Of a stretch of 64,000 nt of DNA, positions 17,247-26,789 are shown piece after piece (positions within the stretch are counted from its first letter, which is position 1; each line of letters opens with the position of its first letter). Position numbers and translations under genes: made by a program. The stretch covers positions 1,984,001 to 2,048,000 of the forward strand of contig NZ_CP072453.1 in the NCBI RefSeq assembly GCF_019343475.1. Reading direction: 5' to 3'. Origin of the DNA: Providencia sp. R33. GTDB taxonomy: Bacteria > Pseudomonadota > Gammaproteobacteria > Enterobacterales > Enterobacteriaceae. A model generated the notes under the pieces. It saw only the letters and a list, made by a program, of their open reading frames with translations, searched no databases and was not told the DNA's origin.

Positions 17247-18638
17247 ATGAATATTCCTCTAATTATTAATGTGCTCGGTTTTGTAGCACTACTGATACTG
17301 TTAGCAAAACTGGGAGCGAAAGGCTGGAGTCTGTCTAAAAAAGTGTTAGTCGGTCTAGTCTTTGGTGTTGCTTATGGTGTTGTACTACACCTAGTTTACG
17401 GTAGTGGTCACCAAACGGTAAAAGACTCCATTCTTTGGTTTAATATTGTTGGTAATGGTTATGTGCAGCTATTACAAATGGTGATTATGCCATTGGTATT
17501 CGCGTCTATTTTGAGTGCGGTTGCAAGACTGCATAAAGCCTCCTCTCTTGGCAAAATTAGTTTCCTAACGATTGGAACGCTACTGTTAACAACCGCAATT
17601 GCTGCTTTAGTGGGTATTTTAATTGCTAACCTGTTTGGCTTAACGGCTGAAGGCTTAGTACAAGGGCAATCAGAAACTGCCCGTCTGAGTGCTATTGAAA
17701 CTAATTATATTGGTAAAGTTTCTGACTTAACCGTACCACAATTGATCCTGTCGTTTATTCCCAAAAATCCATTTGCGGATTTAACTGGTGCGAACCCAAC
17801 ATCAATCATTAGTGTGGTTATTTTTGCGGCCTTCTTAGGGGTAGCTGCATTACAGCTGTTTAAAGATGATAAAGAACGCGGTGAAAAAGCCTTAGCTGCG
17901 ATTGATGTTATGCAAGCTTGGGCGATGAAATTAGTTCGCTTAGTCATGCGTTTAACCCCTTATGGTGTGATGGCGCTGATGATCAAAGTAGTCGCAAGCT
18001 CGAATCTTCACGATATCATTAACTTAGGTACGTTCGTTATTGCCTCTTACGTGGCACTGGGCATCATGTTTATTGTCCACGGTATTTTTATTGCAACAAC
18101 GGGCTTAAACCCAATTAAATTCTTTAAGAAAGCGGGACCAGTACTCACATTCGCCTTTACTAGCCGCTCGAGCGCTGCAAGTATTCCGCTGAATATTGAA
18201 ACGCAAACACGCCGTTTTGGTGTTCCAGAATCCATTGCCAGTTTCTCCGCCTCATTTGGCGCGACGATTGGCCAAAACGGTTGTGCGGGTATTTACCCAG
18301 CCATGTTGGCAGTCATGGTTGCTCCAACAATGGGAATCAACCCGTTTGATCCACTGTGGATTGCAACGTTAGTCGGTATTGTCACTGTGAGTTCAGCAGG
18401 TGTTGCTGGCGTCGGTGGTGGTGCAACATTTGCGGCGTTAATCGTCCTGCCTGCGATGGGCTTACCAGTAACCTTAGTTGCTCTGTTGATTTCAGTTGAA
18501 CCATTAATCGATATGGGCCGTACTGCCCTGAACGTTAGCGGTTCAATGACAGCAGGTACAGTGACTAGCCAACTGATGGGTGAAACAGATAAAACAGTGT
18601 TTAATCAAGACGATGATACTGAATTAAAACACGTTTAA
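17247..18638 (+). CDS. tcyP: TcyP, L-cystine/sodium symporter
   Basis: This 463-residue transporter of the dicarboxylate/amino acid:cation symporter family matches E. coli TcyP (YdjN) in length and character. It takes up L-cystine. The first ATG with a GGAG ribosome site eight bases upstream is used; a longer frame from a TTG at 17235 would add four residues. Family signs are the hairpin region with TSRSSAASIPLNIE near residue 309 and the Gly/Ala-rich helix GVAGVGGGATFAALIV near 390. A clear terminator follows, so it is probably monocistronic. Confidence 0.93.
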   Translation: MNIPLIINVLGFVALLILLAKLGAKGWSLSKKVLVGLVFGVAYGVVLHLVYGSGHQTVKDSILWFNIVGNGYVQLLQMVIMPLVFASILSAVARLHKASSLGKISFLTIGTLLLTTAIAALVGILIANLFGLTAEGLVQGQSETARLSAIETNYIGKVSDLTVPQLILSFIPKNPFADLTGANPTSIISVVIFAAFLGVAALQLFKDDKERGEKALAAIDVMQAWAMKLVRLVMRLTPYGVMALMIKVVASSNLHDIINLGTFVIASYVALGIMFIVHGIFIATTGLNPIKFFKKAGPVLTFAFTSRSSAASIPLNIETQTRRFGVPESIASFSASFGATIGQNGCAGIYPAMLAVMVAPTMGINPFDPLWIATLVGIVTVSSAGVAGVGGGATFAALIVLPAMGLPVTLVALLISVEPLIDMGRTALNVSGSMTAGTVTSQLMGETDKTVFNQDDDTELKHV

Positions 18639-18661
18639 CTGCTCGCTTGTATTGATTCAAA

Positions 18662-18688
18662 GACCTGCCATTTAGGCAGGTTTTTTTA
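18662..18688 (+). terminator. Intrinsic terminator after tcyP
   Basis: CCTGCC and GGCAGG pair around ATTTA, followed by seven T residues, about 25 bases behind the tcyP stop. Confidence 0.92.
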
Positions 18689-18885
18689 TTGCTAAAAATT
18701 GCCGTTTAATTTCATTAAAATCAAACATACGTATAAAAGATAGTTTTTTCTGCTAGACACTATTGCAATTTACTGGATTTACATAAGATAATAAAATTTG
18801 AGCAACGTTTTCTTGAGCTTCCTGCTTGTGTTGCGTCAACCCGTATTCTACGGGGATATTATCAACATCAATATCTGGTTTTGTT

Positions 18886-19272
18886 ATGTCAAATATTCAT
18901 ATTCTAAAAACCGATCCTTCAGATAACCCTTGTGTAAGCTGCGGTGCTTGTTGCGCCTATTTTCGTGTCTCTTTTTATTGGGCAGAGGCTGAAAGTGGCG
19001 GCGGCGTTGTGCCACAACATTTAACCGAGCAAATTACCCCTTTTATGAGTTGTATGCATGGCACCAATCAAAAGCAAAACACGCGCTGTAGCGCGCTACA
19101 AGGCACGATAGGGGAATGTGTATCTTGCTCCATTTACGCACAAAGGCCAACGCCTTGTCGTGAGTTTGAGCAATCTTGGCAAGATGGTATCTATAATGAG
19201 GCGTGTGACCGAGCGCGTGCTGCTCATGGGTTACCACCGCTAGAACCACACCACCCGCAAATCGCTTGCTAA
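18886..19272 (+). CDS. ykgJ: YkgJ family zinc/iron-chelating cysteine-cluster protein
   Basis: This 128-residue protein begins its domain with CVSCGACCAYFRVSF and has further Cys residues in CMHG, CSAL, CVSCSIY, PTPCREF and EACDRA. This is the YkgJ pattern, thought to bind Zn or an Fe-S cluster. The frame is open 60 bases further upstream, but the ATG at 18886 gives the family's normal N-terminus. Function is not established. It stands alone between tcyP and yhbW. Confidence 0.85.
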   Translation: MSNIHILKTDPSDNPCVSCGACCAYFRVSFYWAEAESGGGVVPQHLTEQITPFMSCMHGTNQKQNTRCSALQGTIGECVSCSIYAQRPTPCREFEQSWQDGIYNEACDRARAAHGLPPLEPHHPQIAC

Positions 19273-19367
19273 CCCGTCAATGACCCAGATTTTTTCTGGG
19301 TTATCTCTTTTCTTATTTATTAAATCAAATGCTTGCTTCCCTGCAAAATATCGCCCTTCCAAATAGC

Positions 19368-20372
19368 CTAACTCAATTCATTCATAACTTGCATCGCCAG
19401 TTCAAATGAGTACAAACGAGATTGATGATCAAAAATTTGCCCATTAACCATAATTTCATCGGCTTGTGTTTGACGCAAAATGGTTTCTAGCCCATGACGG
19501 ACTTTCGATTTATCCCCCACTAATGACATGCCAAGTGCTTGTTGGACGCCGTATTCCTCTGCAGGAGACCAAATATCGGCCATACTTTCAACTGGCGGTG
19601 GTAATTGGGAGGTCTGCCCACGACGTAGCATCACAAAGGCTTGTTGCATTGAGGTAAATAAAAATTCAGCTTCACGCTGCGTATCCGCTGCAATGATATT
19701 AATACATACCATCGCATAAGGCTTAGCGAGTCTTTTCGATGGCTGGAAGTTGCTGCGATAAACCTCTAGCGCTTGCAATAATAAATCTGGTGCAAAATGG
19801 GAAGCAAACGCAAAAGGTAAGCCTAATTTTGCCGCAAGGGTTGCACTATAAAGGCTTGAACCTAATAACCAAACAGGGATTTTTTCACCAAACCCAGGAA
19901 CAGGACGTACGGCGGGGTCTGGATTAGTCGCATCAAACCAATTAACTATTTGGGCAATATCTTGCGGGAAATTGTCGATATCGGTGTTCATGTGGCGGCG
20001 TAGTGCCTGCATGGTTTGCTGGTTACTTCCCGGTGCTCGCCCTATCCCTAAGTCAATACGTTCAGGATAAAGTGTATTGAGCGTACCGAACTGCTCTGCA
20101 ATCACTAATGGTGAATGGTTCGGCAGCATCACGCCACCAGAGCCTAATCGCAGAGACTCTGTATTTGCCGCCAAATACCCAATGAGTACCGATGTCGCTG
20201 CGCTAGCGATCCCTGTCATATTGTGGTGCTCAGCAAGCCAATAACGGTGATAACCTAGCTTTTCAGCCAATTTAGCAAGGTCAAGAGAATGGGAAAAAGC
20301 CTCTTTTGCCGTTGACCCTTGGGTGATCGGAGCAAGATCGAGCAAAGAAAGAAGGATTTTTTTATCTGACAT
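19368..20372 (-). CDS. yhbW: YhbW, luciferase-like flavin-dependent monooxygenase
   Basis: This 334-residue protein of the bacterial luciferase-like superfamily (YhbW/MsnO8 type) has the TIM-barrel signs RYWLAEHHNM near residue 43, GSGGVMLPNHSP and RIDLGIGRAPGS near 112. Such enzymes use FMNH2 supplied by a separate reductase. The physiological substrate is unknown. The ATG is the first in frame and the length equals E. coli YhbW. It has no operon partner. Confidence 0.88.
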   Translation of the reverse strand: MSDKKILLSLLDLAPITQGSTAKEAFSHSLDLAKLAEKLGYHRYWLAEHHNMTGIASAATSVLIGYLAANTESLRLGSGGVMLPNHSPLVIAEQFGTLNTLYPERIDLGIGRAPGSNQQTMQALRRHMNTDIDNFPQDIAQIVNWFDATNPDPAVRPVPGFGEKIPVWLLGSSLYSATLAAKLGLPFAFASHFAPDLLLQALEVYRSNFQPSKRLAKPYAMVCINIIAADTQREAEFLFTSMQQAFVMLRRGQTSQLPPPVESMADIWSPAEEYGVQQALGMSLVGDKSKVRHGLETILRQTQADEIMVNGQIFDHQSRLYSFELAMQVMNELS

Positions 20373-20647
20373 ACATGCTCACTTTGTTAGGATTGTGATG
20401 ATATTGAAGCTAACTTACCATCCTAGTCTATTGTGTCCTTGGCCTCCACAATTGAAACTCGCATTAGCACAACTGGAATAAAAATGTAAATTTCAGTCTA
20501 CTAACTCACTGTTTTCACTAAATTATGAATTAAGCATGAACAAAAAGTGCAGTAATTATGAAGCTTCAGTCAAGGGAGGTAAAAGCGATTGAGCCACAAA
20601 AACTTTTCGTGAATGATGGCTTCATCAACCATACAGAGGAAATCGAA

Positions 20648-20965
20648 ATGAAAAAATTAAATGCGGGTTTATTTGCTTTAGCGTTAATGTCAGTCGGATT
20701 TGCAGCAACTGCAGCCAATATTGGCAATGGTGGAAATAATCACATGCAGCGCCCGCATATGGGCAATCACCATAATATGGTGTATAGCGTAGCTGAACAG
20801 ACCACAACACCGAATGAAACAGTGAAAAAACTGGCGAACAGTGCCCCTAAAATTGAAGATGGCAAACGCTATGTTGTGAAAGTCACTGTAATGGAAGTCC
20901 CTGACTTTTCTAATATGAATAACATACCAATGCCAAAACCTGTTAACGCACCCGCAGCGCAATAG
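20648..20965 (+). CDS. Small secreted protein of unknown function
   Basis: I do not recognise this 105-residue protein. Residues 1-23 form a clean Sec signal peptide (MKKLNAGLFALALMSVGFA, then an Ala-rich cleavage site TAA-N). The mature part starts with a Gly/Asn/His/Met-rich stretch (NGGNNHMQRPHMGNHHNM) that could bind metal, followed by a short charged domain. The frame is open 90 bases upstream, but the ATG at 20648 has a GAGGA ribosome site and gives the signal peptide. A terminator lies about 130 bases downstream. Confidence 0.75.
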   Translation: MKKLNAGLFALALMSVGFAATAANIGNGGNNHMQRPHMGNHHNMVYSVAEQTTTPNETVKKLANSAPKIEDGKRYVVKVTVMEVPDFSNMNNIPMPKPVNAPAAQ

Positions 20966-21097
20966 AAAGGAATATTGATTAACCTTGTTGATGATATCGG
21001 TAAAACCTTTTTTATTGATAAGCATAACCAAATAGCTTAATCAATAAGATACAGATATCCTAAAAGGACAATAAAGAGTTCTATATATCCTACGATT

Positions 21098-21126
21098 GCC
21101 TCTGTTTAGCAGGGGCTTTTTTTTGT
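21098..21126 (+). terminator. Intrinsic terminator downstream of the small secreted protein gene
   Basis: GCCTCTG and CAGGGGC pair around TTTAG, followed by a run of eight T residues. Confidence 0.88.
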
Positions 21127-21258
21127 AGTTTCTCCTAAATGCCTGTTCCTCACTAGTAATAATACCTAACAGCAGCTAATCTTATTTTAAGTAGAACATT
21201 TTTTCTGCTTATTTCCTTATTAGATATTTAGTTTTCCATTTAAACGCAGGAGCTTATC

Positions 21259-21447
21259 ATGGGCTATTATGAATTGAAAAAATCCACGAAAGATGTGGCT
21301 CAGCCTTATTACTTTGTATTAAAAGCGGCTAATCATGAAATTATTGCTACCAGTGAGATGTATGCTTCTAAACAATCTGCGCTAAAAGGTATCGCTTCAG
21401 TACAAAAAAATGGCCCTACAGAAACCATTAAAGACCTCACAGTGTAA
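21259..21447 (+). CDS. YegP-type DUF1508 protein, single-domain form
   Basis: This 62-residue protein has the compact fold pattern of DUF1508: YELKKS, YYFVLKAANHEIIATSEMY, then SALKGIASVQKNG. E. coli YegP has two such units in tandem; here there is only one, which is common in other bacteria. GCAGGAG sits upstream of the ATG. A terminator follows directly. Function is unknown in the family. Confidence 0.82.
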   Translation: MGYYELKKSTKDVAQPYYFVLKAANHEIIATSEMYASKQSALKGIASVQKNGPTETIKDLTV

Positions 21448-21452
21448 TTCTT

Positions 21453-21486
21453 TTGCCCCTATCAACCAATAGGGGCAATTTTTATT
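21453..21486. terminator. Terminator between the yegP-like gene and azlD
   Basis: TTGCCCCTAT and ATAGGGGCAA pair around CAACCA and are followed by TTTTT. The A/T flanks would allow it to serve the convergent azlCD transcript too. Confidence 0.85.
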
Positions 21487-21504
21487 AGATTAACCACACT
21501 TCTA

Positions 21505-21822
21505 TTACATTAATCGTAACAGTGCAGTGACAACAGCAGCAGATAACACAATTAAAATAAATGGTTTTTTATACCAAGTCAGCATTCCTGCCACCAAAAC
21601 ACCAATGATCTTCGGCCAATCTGAAAATGACTCCCCAGAAAATAAGGTAGAGGTCACCGCAACCGAAAATAAAATCACAATCGCAGCAGCGGAAAATAGG
21701 GCTTTACTATTTTCTGAAAGCACTACGCGGCCTTTCAGCAAAGCTCCTGATGCTCGCATAAGATATGTTCCAACAGCTAATATCATGATGCCGCTGAAGA
21801 TTAACCACGGATTCTCCATCAT
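21505..21822 (-). CDS. azlD: AzlD family branched-chain amino acid exporter subunit
   Basis: This 105-residue hydrophobic protein has three to four membrane segments and the family pattern GTYLMRASGALLKGR near residue 18. AzlD/YgaH proteins pair with AzlC/YgaZ to export branched-chain amino acids such as valine. Its start is three bases after the azlC stop, so the two form one transcript. The exact substrate is inferred. Confidence 0.85.
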   Translation of the reverse strand: MMENPWLIFSGIMILAVGTYLMRASGALLKGRVVLSENSKALFSAAAIVILFSVAVTSTLFSGESFSDWPKIIGVLVAGMLTWYKKPFILIVLSAAVVTALLRLM

Positions 21823-21824
21823 GA

Positions 21825-22493
21825 TTATTTCCTTATATAAATAACTAAGCTTAATAATGCTAATAAAACAGGGATCCCAGCAGCTAAATAAGGGGTTGTT
21901 GCAACCGCAATTACCGAGCCAATAATGGCGGTTATTCTCAAACGCTTATCTTTTAGTGCTGGCAGCGAAAGGGCTAAAATAATCGCAGGGAACATCGCAT
22001 CCATACCAAATACGTGGGTATCATTCACAAAACTGCCCAGCACTTCGCCGATAATTACCCCGAGTGGCCAACAAAGTAAAATACCAATACCACACAACCA
22101 GAAAGCCGCACGCTTCTCTTTTTCTGTTTCTTGCGCAAGGCCAAAAACCACACTTTCATCATTCATAATGTGATATCCCAAAAGCGCTTTTGCCCCTTTG
22201 CCGGTTAAATCCCCGACAGCAAAACTAAACGGAATATGGCGTGAATTAACCAGCAAGCCCGCTAGCGCAGCGGAAATAGGGCTTCCCCCTGTAAAGATCA
22301 CGCCGATAAAGAGAAACTCAGATGCCCCCGCAAGCACGAGTATTGATAGTGTCAAAGGCACCCAGAAATTAAAGCCCTGAGAATGAGCGAGCGCACCGTA
22401 TGAAATCCCCACAATTAAGTCAGCAAGACACACCAGAGCAATATTTTTCACTGTGCTATTATTAAGCGTGGAATTTAAGGTAGACGTTAGCAT
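21825..22493 (-). CDS. azlC: AzlC family branched-chain amino acid exporter subunit
   Basis: This 222-residue permease of the AzlC/YgaZ family has the conserved segment GGSPISAALAGLLVNSRH near residue 75 and DESVVFGLAQ near 117. It is the large subunit of a two-component exporter with AzlD. It is divergent from an XRE-cupin regulator with only 81 bases between the starts, which suggests that regulator controls it. Confidence 0.88.
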   Translation of the reverse strand: MLTSTLNSTLNNSTVKNIALVCLADLIVGISYGALAHSQGFNFWVPLTLSILVLAGASEFLFIGVIFTGGSPISAALAGLLVNSRHIPFSFAVGDLTGKGAKALLGYHIMNDESVVFGLAQETEKEKRAAFWLCGIGILLCWPLGVIIGEVLGSFVNDTHVFGMDAMFPAIILALSLPALKDKRLRITAIIGSVIAVATTPYLAAGIPVLLALLSLVIYIRK

Positions 22494-22574
22494 TCCTAAA
22501 CCGTTCGATATATAATACGTTTGTTCATTATGGCGATCGCTACTGTAAAATGCAATCTATATAGGATATGAAAA

Positions 22575-23135
22575 TTGAATTTACCTGCCCCCCCTATTGA
22601 CCTTATTTCAAAAGCACTCGCTCGCGAACGGCAAAAAAGTGGGTTATCACTCTCTGAATTATCACGCAAAGCCGGTATTGCTAAATCAACGCTATCCCAA
22701 CTGGAGTCAGGCAGCGGAAACCCGAGCATTGAAACGCTGTGGGCACTTTGTGTTGCGTTAGATATTCCTTTTGCGCGCTTAATTGAAGAAAAACAAGAGA
22801 CCGTAACGGTGATCCGCCACGGTGAAGCCGTTCCAGTCAGCGCTGAACACGCCAATTATTTAGCCTTTTTATTGTCTTCCGCCCCTGATGATTCTCGTCG
22901 GGATATCTATACTGTCATTGCACAACCAGGGCGTGATCGTATTTCAGAACCACATATGCACGGTGTTAGTGAGCATATCATTATCACTGCAGGTAGAGCC
23001 TTAGTGGGCCCAGTAGATAACCCTGTTGAGTTAGCGGTTGGGGATTATATTCACTACCCCGGTGATGAACCGCATATTATGCGAGCATTAGAGCCCGACA
23101 CCATGGCAGTGATGATCATCGATAAACAGAACTAA
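22575..23135 (+). CDS. XRE-family regulator with C-terminal cupin
   Basis: This 186-residue protein has a helix-turn-helix at about residues 12-65 (GLSLSELSRKAGIAKSTLSQLE) and a cupin at about 105-182 (PHMHGVSEHIIITAGRALVG, YPGDEPHIM). Such regulators often control adjacent amino-acid transport genes and bind a small ligand in the cupin. The start used is TTG at 22575, the only one that keeps the full HTH; the overlapping ATG at 22568 is in another frame and stops quickly. The divergent azlCD genes are its probable targets. Confidence 0.87.
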   Translation: MNLPAPPIDLISKALARERQKSGLSLSELSRKAGIAKSTLSQLESGSGNPSIETLWALCVALDIPFARLIEEKQETVTVIRHGEAVPVSAEHANYLAFLLSSAPDDSRRDIYTVIAQPGRDRISEPHMHGVSEHIIITAGRALVGPVDNPVELAVGDYIHYPGDEPHIMRALEPDTMAVMIIDKQN

Positions 23136-23202
23136 TAGCATAACCACTTAATGATATTTTGCGTTATCATTGCACCAATATAAACACATTGGAGTTGTGA
23201 CT

Positions 23203-23379
23203 ATGTCCCACTATGATGAAATTGCTCAAAAAGTGGATTTACTGCTTGATGAAAATTCCGTTCACAATATGAATGAAATGCTTATGCAGCTTTCCCATGA
23301 TACAGAACTCAATCAAGAGCAACGCTTTGAACAACAACAACGCTTAAGAGATGCTATTTTTGTGCATCACAACTCATAA
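23203..23379 (+). CDS. ydcY: YdcY family small protein (DUF2526)
   Basis: This 58-residue protein resembles E. coli YdcY: MSHYDEIAQKVDLLLDEN, then HNMNEMLMQLS and QRFEQQQRLRDAI. It is shorter than the E. coli protein (about 77 residues), lacking the charged tail. The ATG at 23203 has GGAG eight bases upstream and is preferred to an in-frame codon 33 bases earlier. No function is known. Confidence 0.78.
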   Translation: MSHYDEIAQKVDLLLDENSVHNMNEMLMQLSHDTELNQEQRFEQQQRLRDAIFVHHNS

Positions 23380-23439
23380 AAAATCACATCCTACCCAAAT
23401 AGGATGTGAACAAATTATAAAATACATACGTAGCCACGG

Positions 23440-24561
23440 CTAAAATTGGCCTGATTTTTCCGTACATGTTCCTACGCCGCCTTTAAACACACAAGTTTCA
23501 CTTGTCCAAGTTCCACTGTATGTCATGACCGCCATAGTTTCTTCTTGTAGGAATCTATTCATATTTTCGAGTATAGAATCAAAAAATTGGTCATTTTCTT
23601 CAGATTGACGTTTATTTTCAGGTTGAAAGCCTGGCTCTAGTTCTGCTCGTTTTTCGTCAAGCATTGTGACGAGATTACGCTCTTTTTCTCTCGACTTAAC
23701 GAACGAGTCACATCCTTTATTACTCTGTTCTAAAATCGGTTTTAATACTAATTCATACTGTTCAAAAAGAGAATTTAATGCTTTTTCCTTTTTTTCAATA
23801 ACTGCGTTACGCTTTTCATCATACTGTAAATTAATAGAAAACACTTTTTCATCATACTGTCCAAATATAGAATTTAATTCATTTTTACGCCGACTATAAA
23901 TCGGTTCCAATTCATTTTCACGTCGTTCAAAAAAAGAATTAAAAATTTCATCACTATATGTTGAAATCGTCACGTACTCTTTTTCGTACTTTTCATAAAT
24001 TGGATTTAATTCATTTTCATATTTTTCATAAATAGAATCCAGAACACTTTCATATTGTTCAAAAACAAATCTGATTTCTTCTTCATTCTGCTTGGAAATA
24101 CACTCTTCTTTTATCATATATTCATTCAAAATAAAATGAAGCTGTTGATTATACGTCTTTTGAGCAACATCGAAGTCTTTATTTAATATCTGATGGAATT
24201 GCAGTTCTTCTAATAATCGGTAAAATGGCATTTCTGCCTTAGATGTAGCATCATAATATAAATTAGCATTATCGTAATCAAAGTGTTCAAGTTTATATTT
24301 TAGCTCATCAACATGTTTTATATAGGATCTATCATATATATACTCGAAAATAGCATTTTCTTTTATTTTGTTCTGATAGAACACAATGTCTTTTAAGACT
24401 ATCTTTTTATTTTCCGCTGAGTAACCAAACAATGATTCATCAATACTTTCGATTATATCGCTATCAGGCAGAAGCCCGACATACTGAAAAATGATGGATT
24501 CTATATTTTCTTTAGCGCCCTCTATGTCTTTATCTGATAAAATGTCTGTTATTTTTTCCAT
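23440..24561 (-). CDS. Coiled-coil repeat protein of unknown function
   Basis: I do not recognise this 373-residue protein. Residues 1-130 form a helical N-domain containing NANLYYDATSKAEMPFYRLL. Residues about 165-290 hold roughly nine degenerate repeats of 13-14 residues built on [F/I]xxYExxLxxI (for example SIYEKYENELNPIYEKYE), likely a long coiled coil. The C-terminus (TYSGTWTSETCVFKG) is beta-like with two Cys. There is no signal peptide or membrane segment. The next gene upstream on this strand encodes a shorter paralogue. Strong AT richness suggests horizontal acquisition. Confidence 0.8.
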   Translation of the reverse strand: MEKITDILSDKDIEGAKENIESIIFQYVGLLPDSDIIESIDESLFGYSAENKKIVLKDIVFYQNKIKENAIFEYIYDRSYIKHVDELKYKLEHFDYDNANLYYDATSKAEMPFYRLLEELQFHQILNKDFDVAQKTYNQQLHFILNEYMIKEECISKQNEEEIRFVFEQYESVLDSIYEKYENELNPIYEKYEKEYVTISTYSDEIFNSFFERRENELEPIYSRRKNELNSIFGQYDEKVFSINLQYDEKRNAVIEKKEKALNSLFEQYELVLKPILEQSNKGCDSFVKSREKERNLVTMLDEKRAELEPGFQPENKRQSEENDQFFDSILENMNRFLQEETMAVMTYSGTWTSETCVFKGGVGTCTEKSGQF

Positions 24562-24660
24562 TTCAATCTATTCCTTTATATAAATAATAATACACATTAT
24601 AATTGAGGGTTACAAAATGATTTCACTATTTTTTATTCTCATTTTTCAAAGCTAAAACCA

Positions 24661-25326
24661 TTAATAAAATATGTGTTTTCCAGAATGATAAATAGGATGC
24701 ACCAATTTATTTTTATCAACATAATTAATTGTCGCTTCCCATTCACCACTAACATCTATGAAAGTATAAAAATCACCAAATTGAAATGAAACCATCGCAT
24801 CTCTTAACGAATTAAAATCTTGAGGTATATTTAATGAAATACTATGATAGATATCAAGTTCAAGTTGGTAATTTACCTTTTTAACATTTTTAATGTCCTT
24901 ATCATCCCTTTTATAAAAATCATTATAAATAACATCACGCACCTCAATAGAATATTCTTGAAGACTTTCTTTTAGTAATTCATCATACGTTTTTCCTTTA
25001 TGCCCCTCTGCTATTTTCTTATCTATTTTAGCTATTTTTTCTATTAGGTTTTTTTTCCGTTCATAATAAGGATATAAATCTTCCAAATATTTATAAACCG
25101 GTTTATTCGCCCTTTCGCCATAATCATAGTAAACAGCAGGATCATCTAAGTCGATTTCTTCAAATTCATTTTTTAGCTTTATTAGTTCCTCATTCCCATA
25201 TTTTTCATCAAAATTATCTAGTTCACGCCGATAATAATCCCTTTCTTTTTTATTAGACTCATATTTAGTTTCACGAATTTTTTGTACTAAATTTTCATCA
25301 ATTATACTTCCTTGTTTAAAAGACAT
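24661..25326 (-). CDS. Paralogue of the adjacent coiled-coil protein, unknown function
   Basis: This 221-residue protein is of unknown function. The ATG at 25326 has a strong AAGGAG site; an upstream in-frame start at 25365 lacks one. The segment DDPAVYYDYGERANKPVYKYLEDL near residue 55 aligns with NANLYYDATSKAEMPFYRLLEEL of the neighbour. The C-terminal part, with VSGEWEATINYV, aligns with its YSGTWTSETCVF. The repeat region of the neighbour is missing. The pair thus arose by duplication with expansion or loss of the coil. No domain could be named. Confidence 0.8.
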   Translation of the reverse strand: MSFKQGSIIDENLVQKIRETKYESNKKERDYYRRELDNFDEKYGNEELIKLKNEFEEIDLDDPAVYYDYGERANKPVYKYLEDLYPYYERKKNLIEKIAKIDKKIAEGHKGKTYDELLKESLQEYSIEVRDVIYNDFYKRDDKDIKNVKKVNYQLELDIYHSISLNIPQDFNSLRDAMVSFQFGDFYTFIDVSGEWEATINYVDKNKLVHPIYHSGKHIFY

Positions 25327-25553
25327 TTTTAACTCCTTATAGTGTCTTAGTAAAGGCCTTGTCAATAAAAGAATTTTTCAAAATAATCCTTTTATAAATC
25401 ACATAATTAAATTTGATAATAAAAGTTTAGGGGGCTAATTTTTTCTTAGCCTCCTAAATTTAGATTTTCATGATTAAATTAAAATAAAGACTACTCTAAT
25501 ATAATTTTAATTCAAAGCTTCTTTAGCTATAGATAGTCCTAAAAACTTAACGG

Positions 25554-26738
25554 TTAGAAATCCGTTTGTTGCAAATACGCCCATGCATATTGTGCGTGCA
25601 ATTCAGCACCTGTGACCATCGTGTCTTCATCAATATTAAAACAACCGTGATGATGCGCCCATTGGGTGTCTTTTTCTGCATTTCCTGTACCTAACAACGC
25701 GAAACAACCCGGAATATTTTCAATATAAAAACTAAAATCTTCCCCGCCCGGTGTTGGCCTTTCAGTGATCAATGATTGCTCACCAAACGCTTCAGAAATA
25801 ATGGATTGCGCTAATAAGGCACTGCGCTCTTCATTAATTACTGGCAACGTTCCATAGGTATAGTCGACCTGTGCGGTAGCACCATAAATTGCGGCAGTAT
25901 GTTCAGCATAGCGGCGAATTGCAGCTTCAATACGGTCTCGAGTCGCAATATCAAAACAACGTACCGTACCGTCCAATACTGCATTTTCCGCAATCACATT
26001 AAAACGCGTACCGACATCCATTTTACCAATTGTCACAACCGCAGAATCTAATGAAGATGTTTCGCGGGAAACAATCGCTTGTAAATTCATCACAAAAGAT
26101 GATGCAACAACCGCTGCATCAATGGTGGCTTCTGGCATAGAACCATGACCACCGCGGCCTTTGAACGTGACTTTTAATAAATCCGCTGAGGCAAAACTGC
26201 CACCTACATTGCAAGACACTTTCCCTGAAGGTGTTGTTGTCCAAATGTGCATACCAAATACGTTATCGACGTTTTCAATGGCACCTTGCTTGATCATCGC
26301 CAGCGCGCCTTGTGCAATCTCTTCTGCTGGTTGGAAAATCAAACGGACATTGCCCGCAAGTTGGTCTTTGACCTCAACCAGTGCTTTCGCTGCAGTTAAT
26401 AACATCGCCGTATGGGCATCATGACCACAGGCATGCATTTTGCCTTCAATCGTTGATTTATATTCTAAAGAATCATTCAGTTCCAATACTGGCAACGCAT
26501 CAATATCCGCACGTACTGCAACTGTTCTGCCCGGTTTTCCACCTTTAATTTCAGCAATTAGCCCCGTCGGTTCCGTCAGGCGATATTCGATGCCTATTTT
26601 GTCTAGTTCTTCAGCGATGCGCTGCGTTGTACGCACTTCTTCAAATGGCAATTCAGGGTGAGCGTGTAGATCACGACGAAAAGCAATCATCTCTGGTGTA
26701 TGTTTTTTGATTGCAGCTGTAATAATTGAACTGATCAT
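25554..26738 (-). CDS. M20 family amidohydrolase (HipO/IAA-amino acid hydrolase type)
   Basis: This 394-residue metallohydrolase has family motifs RADIDALPV near residue 78, MHACGHDAHTAML near 100, PAEEIAQGA near 136 with the catalytic Glu pair, and PGGEDFSFY near 345. M20D members cleave N-acyl or aminoacyl amide bonds in the cytoplasm. It begins about 50 bases after the second hydrolase and shares a transcript with it and the transporter. Substrate (hippurate, N-acetyl or aminoacyl compound) cannot be told from sequence. Confidence 0.88.
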   Translation of the reverse strand: MISSIITAAIKKHTPEMIAFRRDLHAHPELPFEEVRTTQRIAEELDKIGIEYRLTEPTGLIAEIKGGKPGRTVAVRADIDALPVLELNDSLEYKSTIEGKMHACGHDAHTAMLLTAAKALVEVKDQLAGNVRLIFQPAEEIAQGALAMIKQGAIENVDNVFGMHIWTTTPSGKVSCNVGGSFASADLLKVTFKGRGGHGSMPEATIDAAVVASSFVMNLQAIVSRETSSLDSAVVTIGKMDVGTRFNVIAENAVLDGTVRCFDIATRDRIEAAIRRYAEHTAAIYGATAQVDYTYGTLPVINEERSALLAQSIISEAFGEQSLITERPTPGGEDFSFYIENIPGCFALLGTGNAEKDTQWAHHHGCFNIDEDTMVTGAELHAQYAWAYLQQTDF

Positions 26739-26789
26739 TTTTCTACCTTTACCCTTTTCAATACTGTACTTTGGTGTTTTTCTTGATTA

